Assembly (NCBI GenBank): GCA_934725085.1
Contig: CAKVAL010000020.1
Span: 1 to 31,018 of the forward strand
From: an uncultured Erysipelotrichaceae bacterium
GTDB taxonomy: Bacteria > Bacillota_I > Bacilli_A > Erysipelotrichales > Erysipelotrichaceae
Length of the DNA stretch: 31,018 nt
Direction of reading: 5' to 3'
The translations under genes were made by a program, and so were the position numbers. Each line of letters opens with the position of its first letter. Position 1 is the first letter of the stretch. The notes beneath the pieces were generated by a model that did no database searches, was not told the origin of the DNA, and was given only the letters and a program-made list of their open reading frames with translations. Below are positions 1 to 8,081 of the stretch, in pieces.

Positions 1-15
1 AAAAAGTAAACTAAA

Positions 16-56
16 TCACCTATTGTGATAAATATAAATTCATTCACAATAGGTGA
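16..56 (-). terminator. Terminator of the ABC transporter operon
   Basis: A perfect 13-base inverted repeat (TCACCTATTGTGA at 16-28 and TCACAATAGGTGA at 44-56) encloses a 15-base AT-rich loop just past the lipoprotein stop codon. On the minus strand it is followed by a T-rich tail, as expected for a Rho-independent terminator of the three-gene operon. The stem is symmetrical, so it could also stop transcription entering from the left. Confidence 0.7.
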
Positions 57-64
57 CATTTTCG

Positions 65-871
65 CTAAACCTTAACAGGGTTTTTAGTTGCATCATAGCC
101 AAAATACTTATTAGAAAGCTCGCTTAAGCTGCCATCTTCTCTTAATTCTTCAATAATCTTATTAACTTCTTCGATTAAAGTCTTGCTGTAGTCACCCTTG
201 CAAGAGGCAACAACTGTTTTTTCAGGCTCTGTTTCATCTACAATCTTGATGCCTGCATTATCGCCCTTTTCTCTAATATAATCATTAAATACTGATAAAG
301 AATTAATTGTGCAATCCGCATCACCTCTTTGAAGTAATTGAATAGTATCCGCAAAAGTAGTTATATACTTTGTAGTTGCACCATATTCTTCACCCATTTG
401 TGCATAACTAGAACCAGGTGAATTAGTATTAATCTTGCCCTTAATATCTTCAAATGACTTAATATCGTTGTTATCTTCTAAGACAATTAGAACTGTTTGA
501 TCATATAGATAAGGTGTTGAGAAATTAAAAGCTGCTGCTCTTTCTTCAGAATAAGTAATACCATTGATACCTAAGTCAAAAGAACCTGATTGAACACCAG
601 CTAAGATTGAATCCCAGTCTGTTTCCTTATATTCAACTTTAACACCTAACTTATCCGCAATCATCTTACCAAGTTCTACGTCAAAACCAACTAATTCATT
701 AGTTTCTTCATCATGATAAGTATATGGAGACCAGTCACCCTCAGTTGCTACAACTAGAGTTCCTCTTTCCTTAATAGTAGCTAATAAATCCTTCTTTTCC
801 TCTTCTTCTTGTTGCTTACCACAAGCAGTTAAACTTAATAGTAAAGCCAATAACACAATAATCTTTTTCAT
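65..871 (-). CDS. Amino acid ABC transporter substrate-binding lipoprotein (cystine-type)
   Basis: Extracellular binding protein of an amino acid ABC importer, family SBP_bac_3. The N-terminus is a lipoprotein signal peptide with lipobox LTAC and the lipidated cysteine at residue 17. The mature part has family landmarks: the ligand-pocket stretch GDWSPYTYHD, then VGFDVELGKMIADKLG, then DWDSILAGVQSGSFDLGING. Length (268 residues) is normal. It is the last gene of an operon whose permease and ATPase lie directly upstream; its ATG shares one base with the end of the ATPase gene. Resemblance to TcyA/TcyJ-type cystine binders and the neighbouring Rrf2 regulator suggest cystine as ligand, but the ligand is inferred; other polar amino acids remain possible. 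Confidence 0.9.
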   Translation of the reverse strand: MKKIIVLLALLLSLTACGKQQEEEEKKDLLATIKERGTLVVATEGDWSPYTYHDEETNELVGFDVELGKMIADKLGVKVEYKETDWDSILAGVQSGSFDLGINGITYSEERAAAFNFSTPYLYDQTVLIVLEDNNDIKSFEDIKGKINTNSPGSSYAQMGEEYGATTKYITTFADTIQLLQRGDADCTINSLSVFNDYIREKGDNAGIKIVDETEPEKTVVASCKGDYSKTLIEEVNKIIEELREDGSLSELSNKYFGYDATKNPVKV

Positions 872-1611
872 TAAAAATCTCCTTCCACATTATTTATAAA
901 ACGTTTAATACGTTCATTCTTTTGATTATTAAAGAATGAATCGGTATCACTATCACAAATTACTTCACCCTCATCTAAGAAAATAATACGATTAGATACA
1001 TTACGGGCAAAGGCCATTTCATGAGTTACCACTACCATTGTTACCTTTTCCTTAGCCAAGTCTTTCATAACCCCTAATACTTCATTAGTTAATTCAGGAT
1101 CTAGAGAGCTTGTGGGTTCATCAAAATAAATAACTTCCGGTTTATAAGCCAAAGCACGAGCAATCGATACACGTTGTTGTTGACCACCTGATAAAGAGAT
1201 TGGATAATAATCAAGCTTATCACCTAAACCAACTTTTTCTAGGGCACTTGTAGCTATTTCTCTTGCCTTTTGTTTATCTATCTTTCTAACAGTAACCAAA
1301 CCTTCCATGACATTTTCTAAAGCTGTTTTATTTAAGAAAAGGTTATAGTTTTGAAACACAAAACCCGTTTTCATACGTAAAGCCGCTATATCACTTTTCT
1401 TCATATTAGCTAAGTCATATTCCTTGTCATCAAAAACCAAAGTGCCTTTATCAGCCTTAGCTAGAAAGTTGATACAACGTAAGATGGTTGTCTTACCACC
1501 CCCAGAAGATCCAAGTATCGCAATCACATCACCATCATTAATCTTAAAGTTGATGCCTTTTAAGACTTCGTTATCACCAAAGGACTTATGTAAATCTTTT
1601 ACTTCAATCAT
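871..1611 (-). CDS. Amino acid ABC transporter ATP-binding protein
   Basis: Cytoplasmic ATPase of the same importer, 246 residues, the usual length for polar amino acid transporters (GlnQ/TcyC class). Walker A is GSSGGGKTT near residues 34-42, a small variant of GPSGSGKST. The Q-loop is FVFQNYNLF, the signature is LSGGQQQRVSIARAL, Walker B is VIYFDEPTSSLDPE, and the switch histidine lies in VVTHEM. Its start overlaps the permease stop by four bases, so translation is probably coupled. No defect is visible in the catalytic motifs. Confidence 0.95.
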   Translation of the reverse strand: MIEVKDLHKSFGDNEVLKGINFKINDGDVIAILGSSGGGKTTILRCINFLAKADKGTLVFDDKEYDLANMKKSDIAALRMKTGFVFQNYNLFLNKTALENVMEGLVTVRKIDKQKAREIATSALEKVGLGDKLDYYPISLSGGQQQRVSIARALAYKPEVIYFDEPTSSLDPELTNEVLGVMKDLAKEKVTMVVVTHEMAFARNVSNRIIFLDEGEVICDSDTDSFFNNQKNERIKRFINNVEGDF

Positions 1612-2279
1612 CTAACACCTCCATAGAAGTTTAAACGCTTCTCAATTTTCTTTTGTGCAATAGATATAATTGAACAAAATAACAAATAAATAATAGCTGC
1701 TTCTAGATATAAGACAAATGGTTCAAATACTCTACCATTAACTATTTGAGCCTGTCTAAACATCTCCACAACTGTAATAGTTGATGCCATTGATGAATCT
1801 TTAATTAACGCAATAAAGGAATTCATTAAAGATGGGAAAGCTGTACGTAATGCTTGAGGGAGTATGATTCTCATCATAATTTGTAGATAATTCATACCTA
1901 CACAATATCCAGCTTCCATTTGACCACTTGGTACCGCTTCTAGTGATGCCCTCATAGTTTCTGACATATAAGCACCCTCGTTTAATCCTAAAACTAAAAT
2001 AGCACATACAATCGGATCTAGTTTTATACCTAAAGATGGTAAACCATAGAAGAAAATATATAGTTGTACGAGTAGCGGTGTACCTCTAACTATCCAAACA
2101 TAGAATCTAGATAATGGAGTTAATACCTTTATATGGGCAAATTGAATAAAGGCTACAAGTACTGATATTAAAAAAGCTAAGATAAAAGAAGCTAGGGAAA
2201 CAGGTATGGTTACCTTTAGTCCTAGTTCTAGTATTTTAGGAAAAGAGTTGATAATAATATTTATTAAACGTTCATCCAT
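1608..2279 (-). CDS. Amino acid ABC transporter permease (cystine-type)
   Basis: Membrane subunit of the importer, 223 residues with about five hydrophobic segments. It carries WIVRGTPLLVQLYIFFYGLP and the EAA loop (EAGYCVGMNYLQ followed by RIILPQALR) that docks on the ATPase. The wording of these segments is closest to TcyB/TcyL-type cystine permeases that I recognise, which is the main support for a cystine substrate. First gene of the operon; a near-perfect promoter and two dyad operators lie in the 90 bases before it. The ribosome site (AAGGTAGGA) lies inside the proximal dyad. Confidence 0.92.
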   Translation of the reverse strand: MDERLINIIINSFPKILELGLKVTIPVSLASFILAFLISVLVAFIQFAHIKVLTPLSRFYVWIVRGTPLLVQLYIFFYGLPSLGIKLDPIVCAILVLGLNEGAYMSETMRASLEAVPSGQMEAGYCVGMNYLQIMMRIILPQALRTAFPSLMNSFIALIKDSSMASTITVVEMFRQAQIVNGRVFEPFVLYLEAAIIYLLFCSIISIAQKKIEKRLNFYGGVR

Positions 2280-2287
2280 TTTTAATT

Positions 2288-2345
2288 CCTACCTTTTATA
2301 TAGGCAATTCAAATTATATTTTCTATATCCTACCTTGTCAATAGG
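2288..2345. promoter_or_regulatory. Paired dyad operators between the transporter operon and the Rrf2 gene
   Basis: Two copies of CCTA-N9-TAGG occur at 2288-2304 and 2329-2345, each inside a longer shared pattern (TCCTACCTT, a variable middle, ATAGG, then AATT). They start 41 bases apart, about four helical turns. The right copy covers the -35 box of the transporter promoter and also the -35 box proposed for the Rrf2 gene. The left copy lies downstream of the transporter -10 and contains the permease ribosome site. The outer edges form a perfect inverted repeat, TAATTCCTA (2283-2291) and TAGGAATTA (2342-2350). The adjacent Rrf2 protein is the obvious binder; that is inference. Confidence 0.65.
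2313..2341 (-). promoter_or_regulatory. Promoter of the amino acid ABC transporter operon
   Basis: On the minus strand TTGACA (2336-2341) is followed after exactly 17 bases by TATAAT (2313-2318), a consensus sigma-A promoter. The CCTA-N9-TAGG dyad at 2329-2345 lies on the -35 box, so a bound regulator would be expected to repress. Confidence 0.85.
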
Positions 2346-2363
2346 AATTAAATAACCTAAAAT
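2335..2363 (+). promoter_or_regulatory. Promoter of the Rrf2 gene, probably leaderless
   Basis: TTGTCA (2335-2340), a 17-base spacer and TAAAAT (2358-2363) end six bases before the ATG at 2370. Transcription would start at or within a base of the start codon, and no Shine-Dalgarno sequence is present. The -35 box lies in the right-hand dyad operator, so autoregulation is likely. Confidence 0.6.
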
Positions 2364-2369
2364 TATAGT

Positions 2370-2774
2370 ATGTTAATATCAACAAAAGGAACTAACGCTA
2401 TTAGAGCTTTAGTAGATATCGCTAAACATCAAGATGAATGTGAATACATCCCGCTTTCAGCCATTGCCACCAGATTAAATATTTCTAGAAAATATTTAGA
2501 ATGTATCATGTGTTTATTGGCAAAGAATAAGATGGTTTGTGTATGTAAGGGTAAGTTTGGTGGTTATCGTTTATGTAAAAGTCCGGAAGAATATTCATTA
2601 TTCGATATTTTAATTATTACCGAAGAAGAGTTTAAGACGAGTCCTTGTCATTGTGTTGATAAGAATGGTCAATGTGAAGAAAAAAGCTCATGTACAGTAT
2701 TAAATACTTGTAATGAGCTTCATGAATTAATTTGTGATTATCTTAAAAATAAGACACTTAAAGACTTGCTTTAG
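2370..2774 (+). CDS. Rrf2-family transcriptional regulator with a cysteine cluster
   Basis: DNA-binding regulator, 134 residues. The N-terminus MLISTKGTNAIRALVDIAKH is the Rrf2 hallmark, followed by the winged-helix segment (IATRLNISRKYLECIMCLL) and the wing KGKFGGYRL. After this is a cluster with spacing C-x-C-x6-C-x5-C-x5-C (from PCHC to NTC), resembling the Fe-S ligand region of IscR/NsrR members more than the cysteine-poor CymR. It may sense an Fe-S cluster, thiols or redox state. It is divergent from the transporter operon with two matching dyads between them, so that operon and its own gene are its likely targets. An in-frame stop at 2358-2360 fixes the start at 2370. No ribosome site is visible. 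It overlaps the convergent aminopeptidase gene by four bases. Confidence 0.88.
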   Translation: MLISTKGTNAIRALVDIAKHQDECEYIPLSAIATRLNISRKYLECIMCLLAKNKMVCVCKGKFGGYRLCKSPEEYSLFDILIITEEEFKTSPCHCVDKNGQCEEKSSCTVLNTCNELHELICDYLKNKTLKDLL

Positions 2775-4015
2775 AAGACAAAATTACCGTCTTTGAAGAC
2801 AACAACTTCTTGTCCATCATAAGTTTCACCAATAATAGACATATCCTTACTGCCAAACATAAAGTCAACATGGTTAAGTGAATCATTACCACCTAATTTT
2901 AGTAATTCTTCACTGCTAATTTTTTCACCATCTTTAACAGTAGTTGGATAACATGCACCTAATGCTAAGTGACAAGATGCATTTTCATCAAACAATGTAT
3001 CATAGAATAAGATGCCACTATTTGAAATAGGACTATCATAGGAAATCAAAGCAACTTCACCTAATGACTTAGAACCCTCATCAGTATCTAAGATAGTCTT
3101 TAATACATCTTCATTGTCTTCAGCTTTATAATCTACAACCTTACCATCTTTGAATGTTAATTCAAAAGAAGAGATTAATTTACCTCCATACGATAAAGGC
3201 TTAGTAGAACATACTCTACCATCAATATGGTAACAATCAGGCATTGTGAATACTTCTTCAGTTGGAATATTAGCGTTAAATGGTACCTTATACATACCGC
3301 TAGCTACTTCTTCACCACCTTGCCAGATATGATTCTTGATTAAGCCAACTGTTAAATCAGTACCTAAGCTGTTCTTAAAATGTAATGACTTAAAGTTATA
3401 TTCATTTAATAATGCACAGTGTTTTGCCAACTCATCATCATGTTTCTTCCAGTTATCTACAGTTTCACCTACTTTAACACGAGACGTCATCAAAATAGCT
3501 TCCCATAAAGCATTCATAGCTTCTTCATCACTTAATTCAGGGAATACCTTTTTAGCCCAATTAAGCTCAGGATAAGCAACAATTGTCCATTGTCCTACTG
3601 AATTCATGAAGTAGTATTGATAGTCAGCTAAAGCCTTCATACGAGCCATTCTAGAGGCTTTGATTTTCTCTTGATCTAAGCCTTTTAAAAGGTCTGGATC
3701 ACTACCGATAATTGCGATACGACAGTATCCTTCTTCAATTAAACTTGCTGTTTTTTCAACTTGCCACTTAGGGAATTTTTCTAAGTTTTCTAAAGACATA
3801 TAAGTGTAGTCTAATAAGCTTTTAGCGTCATCATAATAGTCAAAAGAAACCTTAGCAGCACCGCATTTATAGGCTACTTCGCCGCATTTTCTAGCTAACT
3901 TATAAGCTTCAACAGGAGCACTGATAACAACTGTTTGGCCCTCTTGTACATTAACACCAATTTTTACTGCCAAAGCAGCATATTCTTCTAAAATATCTTC
4001 TCTAATTTCAAACAT
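2771..4015 (-). CDS. Aminopeptidase, M29 family (AmpS/PepS type)
   Basis: Metal-dependent aminopeptidase of the thermophilic family M29, about 414 residues, cytoplasmic, releasing N-terminal residues from peptides. Likely metal ligands are visible in the C-terminal half: the glutamate in NIPTEEVFT, the glutamate in SLGEVALI, the glutamate and histidine in LFDENASCHLALG, and the histidine and aspartate in SLNHVDFMFG. A GTG two codons upstream (4019-4021) would also open the frame, but AGGAG is correctly spaced only for the ATG at 4013-4015. That ribosome site overlaps the stop codon of the hemolysin III-type gene ten bases upstream, so the two are probably one operon. Its 3' end overlaps the rrf2 gene tail to tail. 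Confidence 0.93.
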   Translation of the reverse strand: MFEIREDILEEYAALAVKIGVNVQEGQTVVISAPVEAYKLARKCGEVAYKCGAAKVSFDYYDDAKSLLDYTYMSLENLEKFPKWQVEKTASLIEEGYCRIAIIGSDPDLLKGLDQEKIKASRMARMKALADYQYYFMNSVGQWTIVAYPELNWAKKVFPELSDEEAMNALWEAILMTSRVKVGETVDNWKKHDDELAKHCALLNEYNFKSLHFKNSLGTDLTVGLIKNHIWQGGEEVASGMYKVPFNANIPTEEVFTMPDCYHIDGRVCSTKPLSYGGKLISSFELTFKDGKVVDYKAEDNEDVLKTILDTDEGSKSLGEVALISYDSPISNSGILFYDTLFDENASCHLALGACYPTTVKDGEKISSEELLKLGGNDSLNHVDFMFGSKDMSIIGETYDGQEVVVFKDGNFVF

Positions 4016-4025
4016 ACACACTCTC

Positions 4026-4682
4026 CTAAATCATATATAAGTATATCGCAAGCCATTGTAAGACACTACCTGCAAGCACAAATACATGGAAAATTGAGTG
4101 CATGTATTTTACTTTCTTGCCTAGCCAATATAAAATTGCACCTAACGAATAAGAAATACCGCCTGCTAATATTAAATAGAAGGCATTAACTGATACATTG
4201 GCGATTAATGGTCTTACAAAGAATAACACACACCATCCTGATAATAAATGACACAATACTGATAATTTTGAGTATTTATCAACATCAATGGCGGTAAAGA
4301 CAATGCCTACCACATTTACAGCTAAGGCACAAGTGAATAAAATCCAACCATAGATTCCCTGAACTCCTAGTATTGCGACTGCTGTAATACTACCGAGTAC
4401 TAATAAATAAACATCACAGTGATCAATTACTCTTAAGACTATTTTTCCTTTTAGTCTAGGAGATAGACCATGGTAGATACACGAAATGATATATGTAATA
4501 AACATAAAGGTTCCATATACCGCCAAAACTACAAAACATAATGCCGTATTTTTATCATGAGCCGCTTTAACTATCATCAAGACAAGGGCAACAATCGAAA
4601 AGATAGCACCTAGTCCATGAGTTATTGCGTTAGTTATTTCTTCACCTAATGTATAATCAGGGATTCTAATTTTTTTAGCCAT
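4026..4682 (-). CDS. Hemolysin III family membrane protein (PAQR superfamily)
   Basis: Integral membrane protein of about 218 residues with seven predicted hydrophobic segments. PAQR/HlyIII landmarks are present: EEITNAITHGLGA at the start, SCIYHGLSP after the second helix, VIDHCDVYLLV, and MHSIFHVFVLAGS near the end. The conserved histidines suggest a metal site. The name comes from a reported hemolytic activity of one member; the real role in most bacteria is unclear. I place the start at the ATG at 4680-4682 because GGAGGT lies seven bases upstream; an earlier in-frame start (4721) has no such site. Cotranscribed with the M29 peptidase. Confidence 0.88.
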   Translation of the reverse strand: MAKKIRIPDYTLGEEITNAITHGLGAIFSIVALVLMIVKAAHDKNTALCFVVLAVYGTFMFITYIISCIYHGLSPRLKGKIVLRVIDHCDVYLLVLGSITAVAILGVQGIYGWILFTCALAVNVVGIVFTAIDVDKYSKLSVLCHLLSGWCVLFFVRPLIANVSVNAFYLILAGGISYSLGAILYWLGKKVKYMHSIFHVFVLAGSVLQWLAIYLYMI

Positions 4683-4738
4683 AATAGACCTCCATATACT
4701 GTTATTGTATATTACAAACAAGACTAATATTTATTAAA

Positions 4739-4782
4739 AAACCCTTTTTGGTTACTTATCTAAAATTGACCAAAAAGGGTTT
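4739..4782 (-). terminator. Terminator after argS
   Basis: AAACCCTTTTTGG (4739-4751) and CCAAAAAGGGTTT (4770-4782) form a perfect 13-base stem with an 18-base loop. On the minus strand a T-rich tail follows. It separates argS from the hemolysin III-type gene. Confidence 0.8.
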
Positions 4783-4816
4783 AATACACAATTAATAATT
4801 TAATTAAAAATTATGA

Positions 4817-6457
4817 TTACATCTTTTCAGGAGCTTCGATACCTAATAATTCAAGACAATTCTTTAGAGTAATCTTAGTAGCTTCTAATAGACATAAACG
4901 TTCATTCATTAATTCAGGTTGAGTCTCATCGATAACCTTGCAAGAACCATAGAATGAATGGAAGTAACCAGCAAGCTTTTGAGCATAGTTACATAACTTG
5001 TTAGGACTTCTATGAACAGCACAATCATTTACTGTATCAGTAAATTCATTGATATGCTTCAATAAGTCAGTTTCCTTAGCAGTATTTAGTAAAGTATATT
5101 CAGCTTGTCTATGGTACTTTGGAGCATTCTTAAGAATTGAACAAATTCTAGCATAAGCATATTGTACATAATATACTGGGTTATCGTTTGTTTGTGATCT
5201 AGCTAAACCTAAGTCAAAGTCAAATTGAGTGTCTAGTGCTCTACATAAGAAGAAATATCTTGCTGCATCAACACCAACATCATCACATAATTCTCTGATA
5301 GTAACAGCATTACCTGTACGCTTACTCATCTTAACTTCTTCGCCATTTTCAACAAGTCTTACCATTTGAATTAAGTCTACTTCAAGAGTGCCCTTAGGAT
5401 AACCTAAAGCAGTTAGAGCAGCTTGCATACGAGGAATATAACCATGGTGGTCTGCGCCCCAAAGGTTAATAAGCTTGCTGTAGCCTCTTTCAACCTTATA
5501 AATGTGGTTAGCGATATCTGGTGTTAAGTATGTATAGAAACCATTTTGTTTTCTTAATACACGGTTCTTATCATCACCAAATTCAGTAGACTTGAACCAT
5601 AAAGCTCCGTCTTCTTCATAAGTTAGACCCATTTCTTCCATCTTAGCAACAGCCTTAGTTACACGATCCTCGGCAACTAACTTAGCTTCTGAAATCCAAG
5701 AATCGAATTCGCAACGATAGTATTCAAGGTCTAAACGGATTCTTTCCATTTCTAAACGTTCGCCTTCTTCTTTAAAGTAAGCTAACATTTCTTCTCTTGG
5801 TGCATGCAACCACTTGTCACCATCAGCTTCTCTAATTTTTAAAGCAACATTCTTAACGTCTTCACCTTGGTAACCATCTTCAGGAATTTCAAAGTCAAGA
5901 CCATAACTTTCTCTATAACGAGCTTCAATTGATAAAGCTAGCATGTCCATTTGGTTACCAGCATCATTGATGTAGTATTCTCTTAATGGATCAAAACCAG
6001 CAAACTTCATAATACGAGCAGTTGAATCACCCCAAGCAGCACCACGTGCATGTCCTAAGTGAAGAATACCAGTAGGGTTAGCACTTACATACTCGATTAA
6101 GTATTTCTCGCCCTTACCGAAATCGCTCTTACCATAATCTTCGCCTTTATCAAATACTGTGTTAATTACATCTGCAATAGCACCTTTCTTCATCCAGAAA
6201 TTGATAAAACCAGGCATCGCAACTTCAACATGATCAATAACATCATCAGTTAGGTTTTCCTTTAATTCATTAGCAATATCGAATGGTTTCTTCTTTAATA
6301 ACTTTGCTAAACGCATAGCAATGTTGCTAGAGTAGTCACCGTTGGCATTGTCACGAGGAATTTCAACCATAACTAATCCTTCTACTGAATCAAGGTCGAA
6401 TGTCTTTTTTACTGCGTCACTAATAACGCTTACTAATTTAGTCTCTATCTTATTCAT
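4817..6457 (-). CDS. argS: Arginyl-tRNA synthetase
   Basis: Class I aminoacyl-tRNA synthetase that charges tRNA-Arg, 546 residues, the normal length. Order of parts: the N-terminal Add-1 domain (residues about 1-110), the HIGH-type motif in SANPTGILHLGHARGAAWGD near residue 130, the KMSKR signature (VKMSKRTGNAVT), and the C-terminal DALR anticodon-binding domain ending in LGIEAPEKM. No active-site residue looks missing. It has its own promoter (TTAACA-N17-TATTAT), and the -10 ends seven bases before the ATG, so the mRNA may be leaderless. It sits directly downstream of the arginine deiminase operon, with two tRNA-Arg genes on the other side of that operon. Confidence 0.97.
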   Translation of the reverse strand: MNKIETKLVSVISDAVKKTFDLDSVEGLVMVEIPRDNANGDYSSNIAMRLAKLLKKKPFDIANELKENLTDDVIDHVEVAMPGFINFWMKKGAIADVINTVFDKGEDYGKSDFGKGEKYLIEYVSANPTGILHLGHARGAAWGDSTARIMKFAGFDPLREYYINDAGNQMDMLALSIEARYRESYGLDFEIPEDGYQGEDVKNVALKIREADGDKWLHAPREEMLAYFKEEGERLEMERIRLDLEYYRCEFDSWISEAKLVAEDRVTKAVAKMEEMGLTYEEDGALWFKSTEFGDDKNRVLRKQNGFYTYLTPDIANHIYKVERGYSKLINLWGADHHGYIPRMQAALTALGYPKGTLEVDLIQMVRLVENGEEVKMSKRTGNAVTIRELCDDVGVDAARYFFLCRALDTQFDFDLGLARSQTNDNPVYYVQYAYARICSILKNAPKYHRQAEYTLLNTAKETDLLKHINEFTDTVNDCAVHRSPNKLCNYAQKLAGYFHSFYGSCKVIDETQPELMNERLCLLEATKITLKNCLELLGIEAPEKM

Positions 6458-6464
6458 ACTTAAG

Positions 6465-6493
6465 ATAATATCATAATCAATTTTTATTGTTAA
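6465..6493 (-). promoter_or_regulatory. argS promoter with no 5' leader
   Basis: On the minus strand TTAACA (6488-6493), a 17-base spacer and TATTAT (6465-6470), then seven bases to the ATG at 6457. No Shine-Dalgarno sequence is present in those bases, so translation would begin at the very 5' end of the mRNA. Confidence 0.6.
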
Positions 6494-6567
6494 GTGAAAA
6501 TTATGCCTATAAATAAAGCATTATATGTATATTTGTCTTCTTTGGCACTTTTTTATCATTCCATAAG

Positions 6568-6595
6568 AAAAGGCCTTCAATTAAGAAGACCTTTT
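6568..6595. terminator. Hairpin between arcD and argS
   Basis: AAAAGGcCTTC (6568-6578) pairs with GAAGaCCTTTT (6585-6595): ten pairs with one mismatch and a six-base loop. It lies just beyond the arcD stop codon and is the likely end of the arcA-arcB-arcC-arcD transcript. The T-rich sequence is in the stem base rather than a clear tail on the minus strand; a T7 run follows on the plus strand. Confidence 0.5.
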
Positions 6596-6639
6596 ACAAT
6601 TTTTTTAATAATTAGGAAATTTCAATTTTTAATGAATGA

Positions 6640-8055
6640 TTACATTACTAACATTGCAACTGTTAGGATTACAGCTGAAGATAACATAATCATTAAGATA
6701 CAGTTACGTACCCACTTTAACCAAGTGCTATATTCAACCTTAGCGATTGATAGACCACCCATAACAACACCAGAAGTTGGAGTGAATAGGTTGATAACAC
6801 CTGAAGCAGCAGAGAAGATCATTACCATTACAGCTGGGTTGAAACCGATTTGAGCAGTTAGAGGACCCATGATACCCATAGAAGCACTTGCTAAACCAGA
6901 AGTTGATGGGATCAAGAATGATAATAATAAGTATAGTAAGTAAGATAGTGGAGCATAAACGAATGCTGGAACACCTCTTAAGAAGTTAGCAGAAGATTGT
7001 AGGATAACTTCACCTAAACCAGTAGAGAATAGGATTACAGAAGCACCACGAGCAACTGCGATAATTAATACTACAGAAATGATATCAGCAGAACCAGCGA
7101 TGAAAGCGTCAACGATACCCTTTTCACCAAGACCGCCGATTAAACCGATAACGATAGCACTCATGAAGAACCACATTGCTAAGTGACCAAACCACCAGAA
7201 GCCTAGAGGGTCACCAGTTAAGAATGCAGACCAACCGAATACAGCTTCATGCCATTCTTCACCGAATAAACCATCCCAAGGGATAACTGATAGAATCATT
7301 ACTACGAATGTTAATGCGAAGATAATTAGAACAGCTTTTTGTTTACCAGTTAGCTTTTCATCTTCAGAAGTATCACCTTGAGCATAATGTTCCATCATAG
7401 CTTCAGTTTCACCAGCAGATAAGATAGAACCCTTTTCGTTTTGAACTTTCTTAGCATACTTCATAACATAAGTTACAGCAATTGCATAAGAAACAACTAA
7501 TAAGATAATACCTAGTAACATTACATTACCTTGGTTTACTTCAACACCAGTAGCTACGATAGCATCAGAAGCGATACCTGTAGCGAATGGGTTAACAGTT
7601 GAACCTAGACAACCGATACCAGCACCTAATAAGATAGTTGCAGCACCAACGATTGTATCGAAACCAGCAGCAACCATTGTTGCACAAATTAGAGCATAGA
7701 AACCTACAGTTTCTTCACACATACCGTATGTAGAACCACAGATTGCGAATACAGCCATCAAAATTGGAATAATTCTGATTTCTTTACCCTTAAGTTTCTT
7801 AACAAGTACACGGATACCTGTGTCTAATGCGCCAGTCTTTGTAACTACGTTTAAGAAGCCACCCAACACTAGAACGAAGACACATACTTCAATTGCATCT
7901 TGGAAACCATTAAATGGTGCCATAACAACGTCTGCTAAAGTAGCAGGATTCTCAACTCCAGGAACGAAGTGAGAAATAATTGCTAATGCAATGATGATTA
8001 GTAGAAGGATACTAAATGATGTAATACCACCCTTCTTCTTTTTCTTTTCAGACAT
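6640..8055 (-). CDS. arcD: YfcC/ArcD-family arginine-ornithine antiporter
   Basis: Polytopic membrane protein of 471 residues with about a dozen hydrophobic segments, of the YfcC/DcuC-like family that includes the ArcD antiporters of streptococci. Landmarks include NPFATGIASDAIVATG, GVPAFVYAPLSYLLYLLLSF, IPSTSGLASASMGIMGPL and FTPTSGVVMGGLS; the paired STSG/TSG turns are typical of the ion transporter-like fold. As the last gene of arcA-arcB-arcC-arcD it most likely exchanges external arginine for internal ornithine, closing the pathway without energy cost. Substrate is inferred from context. It has a strong ribosome site (AAGGAGGGG). Confidence 0.85.
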   Translation of the reverse strand: MSEKKKKKGGITSFSILLLIIIALAIISHFVPGVENPATLADVVMAPFNGFQDAIEVCVFVLVLGGFLNVVTKTGALDTGIRVLVKKLKGKEIRIIPILMAVFAICGSTYGMCEETVGFYALICATMVAAGFDTIVGAATILLGAGIGCLGSTVNPFATGIASDAIVATGVEVNQGNVMLLGIILLVVSYAIAVTYVMKYAKKVQNEKGSILSAGETEAMMEHYAQGDTSEDEKLTGKQKAVLIIFALTFVVMILSVIPWDGLFGEEWHEAVFGWSAFLTGDPLGFWWFGHLAMWFFMSAIVIGLIGGLGEKGIVDAFIAGSADIISVVLIIAVARGASVILFSTGLGEVILQSSANFLRGVPAFVYAPLSYLLYLLLSFLIPSTSGLASASMGIMGPLTAQIGFNPAVMVMIFSAASGVINLFTPTSGVVMGGLSIAKVEYSTWLKWVRNCILMIMLSSAVILTVAMLVM

Positions 8056-8081
8056 ATTTTCCCCTCCTTATATCTAAAAGA

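Noticed and set aside
6494..6853. 119-residue plus-strand ORF between argS and arcD
   Set aside because: It lies mostly antisense to the arcD 3' end and includes the hairpin at 6568-6595; no family resemblance.
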